Assembly (NCBI RefSeq): GCF_003991585.1
Contig: NZ_PQSP01000001.1
Span: forward strand, 845,345 to 909,344
DNA: 64,000 nt
DNA from: Saezia sanguinis
GTDB taxonomy: Bacteria; Pseudomonadota; Gammaproteobacteria; Burkholderiales; Burkholderiaceae_C
Direction of reading: 5' to 3'
The notes beneath the pieces were generated by a model. The model did no database searches. It saw nothing but the letters and a program-made list of their open reading frames with translations, and had not been told where the DNA came from. Below are positions 58,327 through 64,000 of this stretch, in pieces (position 1 is the stretch's first letter; every line of letters starts with the position of its first letter). Made by a program: the position numbers and the translations under genes.

Positions 58327-58983
58327 AATTCTTTCTAAATAAGCACCGAGTACGGGAGTGGGCCTTCTGGTATTGGTATGAAGAATATGCAGAACTTCTC
58401 CTGTAGTGCCATTAACCAGAAAAGCAATAACAGCTTGATCAGGCGCTGGACTGGCAAGATCATAGCAATATACCTGATAGAACGAAAAAGGCGGATCGAT
58501 ATTCTGCCCTCGATTCAATTTATAGATATTGTCTGAATTCAGTATATCGACCTTATAGTCTGCCAACATCTTGGCAGCAAGATCTTCTACAGAAAATGCA
58601 AAACCTTCATCAAAATTTCTTTCTCTAAAGAGCTTGCCTTCACTATCATATTCTTTTGAAATGCCTACAGGAAAAGAATAGAACAATTGACCGACGGCTA
58701 TTAAGTTACCCTGCTCATTAAATCCTTTTCTATAAGTCAACCCGGAATGCAAAGGTGTCCTATCTACAATATAACCAGTCCCAGGAGAGTATCTTTGTTC
58801 TATTTTCGTCCCATCAGGTAAAGTATAAATCCATGTAAAGCCATTTTTATTTTGGTTGAATAATTCAATATTAAATTTTTCCATTGTGTCTGTCTCCTGT
58901 GCCAGGCAGGTTTGAATTGCATGATGACTAAAAGTCAATACGATTACAAAAAATATTCTAAACAAGCAGGTCAAGCTTTTCAT
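58300..58983 (-). CDS. Secreted immunity-like protein, copy 1
   Basis: A 227-residue protein with a different signal peptide (MKSLTCLFRIFFVIVLTFSH ... TCLAQE) but the same mature fold: GTKIEQRYSPGTGYIVDR, LTYRKGFNEQGNLI, SKEYDSEGKLFRE, EDLAAKMLADYKVDIL, APDQAVIAFLVNGTTGEVLH, ending NTPKEGQ. The ATG at 58983 overlaps the stop of metallopeptidase A by four bases, so the two are translationally coupled. It is the first member of the array and probably the closest partner of peptidase A. Confidence 0.82.
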   Translation of the reverse strand: MKSLTCLFRIFFVIVLTFSHHAIQTCLAQETDTMEKFNIELFNQNKNGFTWIYTLPDGTKIEQRYSPGTGYIVDRTPLHSGLTYRKGFNEQGNLIAVGQLFYSFPVGISKEYDSEGKLFRERNFDEGFAFSVEDLAAKMLADYKVDILNSDNIYKLNRGQNIDPPFSFYQVYCYDLASPAPDQAVIAFLVNGTTGEVLHILHTNTRRPTPVLGAYLERIANTPKEGQ

Positions 58984-61058
58984 AGATGATCCCTCATAAT
59001 CTGCCAATGCCAACGGTAGGTGCTATATCCATTTTGTGTATAGCTGATGACACTTGTCGTTCCACTGTTTAGCCGGTAATCCGGATGAGCCGTATCCCAC
59101 CCTCCAAAATTAAAAACATATTTCATGGCATTTCTATTGATAGACCAAGGCCCGGAAGCTGATGTTGTCACATCGACAGGGGTCGTGTAAGTGCTGTCAT
59201 AATCTATATGGGTATGGTATAGCCCCAGATTATGTAATATCTCGTGTGATGGAGTGTTGAGCATTGAGTTTTGACCATTTGCAAAAACGGAGCATGATTT
59301 TCTTCCTACCCAACCAACTCCCCCCATACCTTCGCCATCAATGCCAAAGAAAAACACTGGCCAATAATCATCTGCTGAGTAAGCAGGGTGTGCATTTCTA
59401 AAACTTGTTCTTAAATGGTTCAAGAAATCACCTGCGGTGCTCCTTGCTACCTCGTCTGCACTATTGATAAATGTATTGCTAGAAACTGGTGTTGGCTGTT
59501 TAAATTTATCGTCTGCACTGCGGTCAAACATAATATTTGTAGTCGTATCCGGATAAATCAGTGCCTGATATAAAGTGTTATACAGCATTTTTTCTTCATC
59601 AGGACGAAGCGATCCTGTTGACTCGTAAAAAATACTAGGCGGTACTGCCGTATCAATGTTCAGTTTTACATTAACCAGCAGCACCTTCATGCTTTTACGG
59701 TGCTTGGCATCATTGGCACACACGCAGAGTTTGCCTGCCAGAGAACGGCCCTGCATTTTGTTCATTTCTTCGGTGTTTTTGGTGGCCTGTTCCTGTTTTT
59801 GTTCAATCTCCTGTTGCTTGGCCGCAATCTGGTTTTTCTTTTCTTCCAGTTCGGTTTTTTTAGCCTCCAATTGCTTTTGCATATCTTCAAGCTGTTTTTG
59901 CGGGGCTTCCAGTTGAGCTTTCTTTTGAGCGATCTGCTGTTCCAACTGTGCAACTTCTGCTTTCAGTTGGTCTACCTTGGCCTGATCTTTTTCTCTTTCC
60001 CCCGGCAGGTTCAGCTTTTGAAAGTCCGGGTTATCTGTGGCCTGTTTTTGCTCATCGCTCAACAATGAAAACGCCTGGAGCTGGCTTTCTATCGTCTGAT
60101 AAATGGTTTTTTTGGCAGCGCATTGTGCCTCGAGCGCGGTAATTTCTGCTTCCAGTTGGCTGACAGTGGCCTGCTGCGTAACGACCTGAGCCTCCTGCGT
60201 CGTAACCTGCTCTTGCAGTGTTTGTGCTTCTGCTTCCAGCGCGGCTTTCTCCTGCTCCAGCGCCGGAATATCGGTGTCATTCAACTGTTTGTTTTCCTGC
60301 TCCAACTGGTCTATTTCTGCCTGGGTATGCTGATAATGGTGTGCCCATACATCAATGTACTGGTCTGTAGAAAACTCTTTAATGCACTTGACCTTGATGG
60401 TATCTGGCAAATCGTGGTTGATGCCTGGGCTATTGGGCGCAAAGGCCACACCCGTAGCAGGAATGGTGATAGGGCTGTTCTGTATGTACGTGCCCGTGCT
60501 CGAGCCTGCAGGATATTTGATGTTGAAATACTCTGACGGAAAAACAATTTCCAACTCCTTGGGCTTGGTGTCGCCCTGCACATTGACAATCAGCCGCAAT
60601 TCCGCCTCAAAAGGAGGTGGCACCAGCAGATCAGCCCCACCGTTTCGGGTTTTGTAGTCGTTCTTGATCTGGTTGCTGATATCTTCGGCATATAGATTAA
60701 GCCAGGGGATAAAGTATTCGTCTTTAGGCGCTGCCCGGTGACTGTTGACGCTGAGTTTATGGTATTCGGTTTTCAGGTCGTTATAGGCAGCGGCATTCGG
60801 GGTTGCTTTGGTATAACCGCTTTTTTTGCTGCCAAGAATACATTCTTTATAGGGTGGTTCGCCTGTAACATGACCCGGAACCTGTCCAGGAGTGAGTTCA
60901 TCATTAACCCGCAGCCAGTCAAACCCAAACTCGCCACGCCAGGTCCGATGAGGCCTGAATTCAACAATGGTATGGTTTAACATGCATACCATGGCTGTAC
61001 CCTTACAATCCTCGGTACAGCCCACAACGCCGGTTGGATCACTTGTTCTTTTTCCCAT
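58980..61058 (-). CDS. Putative T6SS effector A: coiled-coil metallopeptidase with MGKRTS N-terminus
   Basis: A 692-residue protein in three parts. Residues 1-240: a Cys-rich start (C14, C18, C25 after MGKRTS) and a beta-rich domain containing RGEFGFDWLRVND. Residues about 245-431: a long coiled coil rich in Glu, Gln and Lys. Residues about 435-692: a zinc-peptidase domain with the metzincin motif HEILHNLGLYH (H605, E606, H609, G612, H615), a preceding strand GMGGVGWVGRKSCSVFAN, and a likely Met-turn in RNAMKY. It most resembles M43-type metzincins. GGAGG lies about 10 bases upstream. It follows a VgrG-DUF4123 set and is itself followed by secreted partner genes, so a T6SS cargo role is inferred. 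Confidence 0.82.
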   Translation of the reverse strand: MGKRTSDPTGVVGCTEDCKGTAMVCMLNHTIVEFRPHRTWRGEFGFDWLRVNDELTPGQVPGHVTGEPPYKECILGSKKSGYTKATPNAAAYNDLKTEYHKLSVNSHRAAPKDEYFIPWLNLYAEDISNQIKNDYKTRNGGADLLVPPPFEAELRLIVNVQGDTKPKELEIVFPSEYFNIKYPAGSSTGTYIQNSPITIPATGVAFAPNSPGINHDLPDTIKVKCIKEFSTDQYIDVWAHHYQHTQAEIDQLEQENKQLNDTDIPALEQEKAALEAEAQTLQEQVTTQEAQVVTQQATVSQLEAEITALEAQCAAKKTIYQTIESQLQAFSLLSDEQKQATDNPDFQKLNLPGEREKDQAKVDQLKAEVAQLEQQIAQKKAQLEAPQKQLEDMQKQLEAKKTELEEKKNQIAAKQQEIEQKQEQATKNTEEMNKMQGRSLAGKLCVCANDAKHRKSMKVLLVNVKLNIDTAVPPSIFYESTGSLRPDEEKMLYNTLYQALIYPDTTTNIMFDRSADDKFKQPTPVSSNTFINSADEVARSTAGDFLNHLRTSFRNAHPAYSADDYWPVFFFGIDGEGMGGVGWVGRKSCSVFANGQNSMLNTPSHEILHNLGLYHTHIDYDSTYTTPVDVTTSASGPWSINRNAMKYVFNFGGWDTAHPDYRLNSGTTSVISYTQNGYSTYRWHWQIMRDHL

Positions 61059-61073
61059 CAGAACATCCCCTCC
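61041..61073 (-). repeat. Shared start segment (effector A copy)
   Basis: The first six codons and the leader nearly match 62385-62417; 21 bases around MGKRTS are identical. Confidence 0.7.
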
Positions 61074-61103
61074 ATATTCTGTAAATCAGCACAAGACGGT
61101 TAG

Positions 61104-61634
61104 TTATTGGCTCTTCAGGTGCAATACCGTTTTTCCTTCAAAAGAAACGGCTTCTTCTGAACCTGCCTGGCGAACTGGCATGACTATATGAATTTCTGCA
61201 AGCACATCAATGTGGTTTTGATTGCGAAACTGCTCTAATTCCGCATCAAAAATAATCCAGTCAAAAGATATGCTTTGCCCAGGAGCAAGCAAAATCAACT
61301 TTTCCATCAACTGGGGGTCTGCCAAATTTCTTCTTAATGGCGTTTCTTCGCCTGTTTCTCTATCTTTAAGCGTTATAAACGGGCCTGTTGTTTTGACATA
61401 TTCAAACGGGATTTCAAGACCTTCCTTTATGTTATTCGTGATTTGTATCACGATAAAGAGTTCTCCGTCGCCAGTAAAAATGCATTGAGGGCCATCCTTG
61501 CAATAAGCAGAAATTGTAAATAATTCATTTGTACGCATGACCTGCTCCTCAGTTTTGGCATGAATCGTCAATGGAATCGCCATGATAAATAAAAATAAAA
61601 AATGAATAAATGGTTTTCTAAATGGTAATGGCAC
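61104..61634 (-). CDS. Secreted partner (immunity/inhibitor-like) of effector B
   Basis: A 177-residue exported protein: hydrophobic signal (HFLFLFIMAIPLTIHA) then a beta-rich mature part with two close cysteines (AYCKDGPQC) and strands such as GELFIVIQITNNIKEGLEIPF and LAPGQSISFDWIIF, suggesting an Ig-like beta-sandwich similar to protease inhibitors. I choose a GTG start at 61634 with AGGGG upstream; it overlaps the effector B stop by 17 bases. A frame from 61691 is longer but has no ribosome site. Immunity is inferred from position. Confidence 0.72.
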   Translation of the reverse strand: MPLPFRKPFIHFLFLFIMAIPLTIHAKTEEQVMRTNELFTISAYCKDGPQCIFTGDGELFIVIQITNNIKEGLEIPFEYVKTTGPFITLKDRETGEETPLRRNLADPQLMEKLILLAPGQSISFDWIIFDAELEQFRNQNHIDVLAEIHIVMPVRQAGSEEAVSFEGKTVLHLKSQ

Positions 61635-62403
61635 ATTTAACCCCTGAAATATCAATAAGGTCTTTGGCCTCAATGGCAAAAAACCACCCATGCCGTTGAG
61701 CTATTTTTGTATTTGAATGTGTAGACATGATGCTAGAAGAAGTATCAGAAGAAGGTTTTGACGGGGGTGCATTAATCGCCGTATCTAATGTGCCATCAGG
61801 TTGGTAGTACTTAACAGTATCTGTACCTGTACTGTATGAGTATTCATCAGGCAGCCCAAAGCAATGTCCAAACTCATGGGCATACGTCCAAACAATGGTT
61901 GTTTTGGAAACGTTTATGACAGATCCACTCACACCTTCTCTTGGATAAGTGCTGTGAACCTTCATCGTATAGTGCTCATTGGAAGTAACCCATACAACTT
62001 TGAACTTGATGGGTAAACTTTTTACAGGACAATTTGCAGTATCAGGATGAGTAACTTGCAAATTAAACTTGCCATTCCAATGACTTAAGCTACTTTGCAT
62101 ATTACTTTTAGCCGCAGTAACATCTGCCGCACTGACACCACTTTGAGCCTCCGCTTTGATTCTTATTTCAACGCTAGCTTCTGTACCGGTTTTTAAAGGA
62201 ATATAAATCTTAAATTTTTTGGAATAAACAGAAGTATATGACGAGCTATCAGGTTTATACCTTTCAAAATACCTTCCTCTGCTGTTTACACTGATTTCCT
62301 TTTCATAATCTTTATTCCAGCAAACAACGCATACACTCACAGGATCAGAAACTTCACACGATGCATCTGATGCAGAGTGAGGGGCACTTGTTCTTTTTCC
62401 CAT
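61618..62403 (-). CDS. Putative T6SS effector B: metallopeptidase with HExxHxxGxxD motif and MGKRTS N-terminus
   Basis: A 261-residue protein. It begins MGKRTS with cysteines C16, C25 and C28, continues with a beta-rich region, and ends in a peptidase domain with HEFGHCFGLPDEY (H176, E177, H180, G183, D186) and a Met-turn in SIMSTHSN. An aspartate as third zinc ligand is known from snapalysin-type (M7) metzincins. No signal peptide, fitting delivery by T6SS. The ATG overlaps the upstream stop by one base (TGATG). Confidence 0.82.
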   Translation of the reverse strand: MGKRTSAPHSASDASCEVSDPVSVCVVCWNKDYEKEISVNSRGRYFERYKPDSSSYTSVYSKKFKIYIPLKTGTEASVEIRIKAEAQSGVSAADVTAAKSNMQSSLSHWNGKFNLQVTHPDTANCPVKSLPIKFKVVWVTSNEHYTMKVHSTYPREGVSGSVINVSKTTIVWTYAHEFGHCFGLPDEYSYSTGTDTVKYYQPDGTLDTAINAPPSKPSSDTSSSIMSTHSNTKIAQRHGWFFAIEAKDLIDISGVKCAITI

Positions 62404-62417
62404 CAGGATATTCCTCC
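62385..62417 (-). repeat. Shared start segment (effector B copy)
   Basis: Near-identical to 61041-61073; encodes MGKRTS and part of the leader. Confidence 0.7.
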
Positions 62418-63230
62418 TTGCCCAGAGTCCTGCTGTGATAAAAATGCTTTCTCATTCTCCACTGCGGCCCGCAGCCATATTTTCCCCCGGCTGGCCAACT
62501 TTCTTGCCATCACCATGGCGTTATCAACAACCAGGGTGTAATCTACATAGCTGCTTGTTTTCTCTAACCTTGCCCAGCTATAAAATGGGTCGTGGTCGAA
62601 CTGGTGGCCTAAGAGGTACATCAGTAAAACAATCACCCCGGCCGGTCGTGCCTGGTCAAAACCATAGCTTTGCAGTGCTTTTTGTTCACCCTGCTCAATT
62701 AACACCGCCAATGCAGGGGCACCACTGGTTTCGTATTTTTGCGGGTAGCACTCCTGCATGATCTTGAGCATATAAGATGAAAAACCCGTTTTATATACAT
62801 GAAGCTCTTCTACATTGAGTTGCTGTATTTTTTCTGCCGCCTCAAAAAAATGCCGGCTTTGTGGGCCTAATATTTGGTCAAAATAGTCTGAGGTTAAACG
62901 GTAGAGCCTGGAACTTTGCTCTATTTGGGACAGGTGCTTATTGTCAGCCAGTGCTTTTTGTATCCACGGGTATTGAGGGTCGGTCTCAAAACCAACTCCA
63001 AACGCAATCATCATGTCGATGTAAAACTGAACAGGCCCCCTTTGGGTAAAACCGCTTTGCTCGGCTTTTTCAACACAATCTTTCAGTACCTGCCTGAGCC
63101 TGGACTCCTCCATGGTTTTCCTCAGATACGGATAACATTCATCACAATGCACAACCAGCTCGCTGACGTAGTTATCAAGCGCATAAGGCTCAAGTTTTTT
63201 CAACTGTTTTTCTTTTATTTTGATTGCCAT
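62403..63230 (-). CDS. Conserved T6SS-cluster protein of unknown function
   Basis: A 275-residue, helical, soluble protein. The N-terminal half contains VQFYIDMMIAFGVGFETDPQYPW, a pattern seen in proteins next to DUF4123 adaptors in VgrG clusters; a later region KGQFDH-like LLGHQFDHDPFYSW is also notable. I do not know its role; a loading or chaperone function is possible. It is 17 bases downstream of the DUF4123 gene and overlaps effector B by one base. Confidence 0.75.
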   Translation of the reverse strand: MAIKIKEKQLKKLEPYALDNYVSELVVHCDECYPYLRKTMEESRLRQVLKDCVEKAEQSGFTQRGPVQFYIDMMIAFGVGFETDPQYPWIQKALADNKHLSQIEQSSRLYRLTSDYFDQILGPQSRHFFEAAEKIQQLNVEELHVYKTGFSSYMLKIMQECYPQKYETSGAPALAVLIEQGEQKALQSYGFDQARPAGVIVLLMYLLGHQFDHDPFYSWARLEKTSSYVDYTLVVDNAMVMARKLASRGKIWLRAAVENEKAFLSQQDSGQGGIS

Positions 63231-63247
63231 TGACTCCGCCCTTCAGT

Positions 63248-63748
63248 TTATGTCAGGTACTGATACTGCCCATCTTTTTTCAACGCCCACACCAAAACAT
63301 CTGCCAGCATTTTGCTTGCTACTGCGTCCTCCTTAAATACAGCAATCAATCCCTCAAGGCACCTGGGATCATAGTAGCGAAAAAACATTTTTTTACCATT
63401 TTCAAGCTCGCCAAACAAAAGACTTCTAAGCTGCCCGCACAGTGGCTTAAACTCCTTTTCGCTCCACAGCCATACCACGGCAGGCTTTTGATCCTCAATA
63501 GCAAGAATCTTTTCAACAAAATCTGCATTCTTTTTTGTATCCACCTGCACCAGCAAAGGCCCTGCTTCTACCGATACAGCATGAGGAGTCCCAATAAACA
63601 AGGACCTGGACACAATGTTCGGTTCTTTTGTCACGGCCGGATAAAAATCCTCCGCCAGTTGAGCACAATCAATGATCACATACAGATGCGCGCCATTCTC
63701 TTCATTTATCCCTGGTGGATGCGGTAACAAAACCTCTTGGCTCATCAT
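63248..63748 (-). CDS. DUF4123 T6SS effector adaptor
   Basis: A 166-residue DUF4123-type adaptor, the class that loads effectors onto VgrG. Visible parts: HLYVIIDCAQLAEDFYP, LFIGTPHAVSVEAGPLLVQV, KPAVVWLWSEKEFKPLCGQLRSLLF and FFRYYDPRCLEGLIAVF. The start at 63748 overlaps the vgrG stop (ATGA), with GGAG five bases upstream. Confidence 0.9.
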   Translation of the reverse strand: MMSQEVLLPHPPGINEENGAHLYVIIDCAQLAEDFYPAVTKEPNIVSRSLFIGTPHAVSVEAGPLLVQVDTKKNADFVEKILAIEDQKPAVVWLWSEKEFKPLCGQLRSLLFGELENGKKMFFRYYDPRCLEGLIAVFKEDAVASKMLADVLVWALKKDGQYQYLT

Positions 63749-64000
63749 GCAATCTCCATCATGGCAGACGCTCTTTGAGCTGCGCGCTTCAAACATTCTA
63801 TGCACAAAGGTTCGGTTTCAAATGCCGGCATACTGTAGCTCAAACTAGTCGGTCCCTTGAACGGGAAACTCGCCGCCTTATGCTCTATGATCCCCGGACC
63901 GTGCAGATAAATGTTGCCGTCCCTGATCTTGATATAAGCCCCGCCCGATGTCAGCAAGATCTCCTTCTCCGCTGCCACCTCCACCTTGTCTTCTGTGGAC
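63745..64000 (-). CDS. vgrG: VgrG spike protein, C-terminal end only (cut by window edge)
   Basis: The last 84 residues of a VgrG: the DUF2345 beta region (EKEILLTSGGAYIKIRDGN, then IYLHGPG) and the tail with KGPTSLSYSMPAFE and a cysteine pair in LCIECL. VgrG forms the puncturing tip of the T6SS and carries effectors on its C-terminus. The 5' part lies to the right of the window. Confidence 0.9.
   Translation of the reverse strand, partial: STEDKVEVAAEKEILLTSGGAYIKIRDGNIYLHGPGIIEHKAASFPFKGPTSLSYSMPAFETEPLCIECLKRAAQRASAMMEIA

Noticed and set aside
59700..60068. Very hydrophobic plus-strand frame that looks like a membrane protein
   Set aside because: Antisense of the Lys/Glu/Gln-rich coiled coil of effector A, which reads as Phe/Leu in reverse.

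Overview
The window looks like a Betaproteobacterium of the order Burkholderiales, with moderate GC (about half by eye). The gene order accD-trpA-trpB-trpF-truA-fimV-asd-leuB-leuD-leuC, followed by gltA-sdhEBADC-gntR//mdh-lyase, is the conserved Burkholderiales housekeeping arrangement, and the phaR/phaP/phaB/phaC set fits that order. The genus cannot be fixed from sequence alone; Alcaligenaceae or Oxalobacteraceae are reasonable guesses.

Layout. 1-6.7 kb: end of a PACE-type membrane protein, a Pit phosphate transporter with its DUF47 partner, a deoxynucleoside kinase, two tandem DUF945 proteins and a GFA-family protein. 6.7-12.5 kb: a double-length UvrA with four ABC ATPase cassettes. 12.7-26.8 kb: yggT, then a long minus-strand run of accD, trpA/B/F, truA, fimV, asd, leuB, leuD, sodC, a small entericidin gene and leuC. 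27-36.6 kb: rquA (rhodoquinone biosynthesis), then gltA, sdhE, sdhB/A/D/C, a GntR regulator, and divergent mdh and a CitE-like lyase. Central carbon metabolism and a gene that converts ubiquinone to rhodoquinone therefore sit side by side. 36.9-44.1 kb: polyhydroxyalkanoate locus (phaR, phaP, a DUF3141 hydrolase with a histone-like tail, phaB, phaC). 44.3-55.9 kb: an MliC-like lipoprotein, an orphan gene, the sulfate importer (cysA, cysW, cysT, sbp), valS, galU, two tusA-like genes and cysM.

56-64 kb is an accessory region that starts just after a tRNA-Leu(CAA) gene. It is a type VI secretion (T6SS) cargo cluster read leftwards from a vgrG cut by the right edge: vgrG, DUF4123 adaptor, a conserved unknown, metallopeptidase B, a secreted partner, metallopeptidase A, then three full and one truncated copy of a secreted protein family. 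Most junctions overlap by 1-17 bases, so it reads as one operon. Both peptidases start with the same MGKRTS tag and carry zinc-binding HExxHxxGxxH or HExxHxxGxxD motifs. All downstream partners have signal peptides, as expected of immunity proteins protecting the periplasm. The partner array carries three 140-base direct repeats that suggest growth and decay by recombination. I consider this cluster the most novel part of the window.
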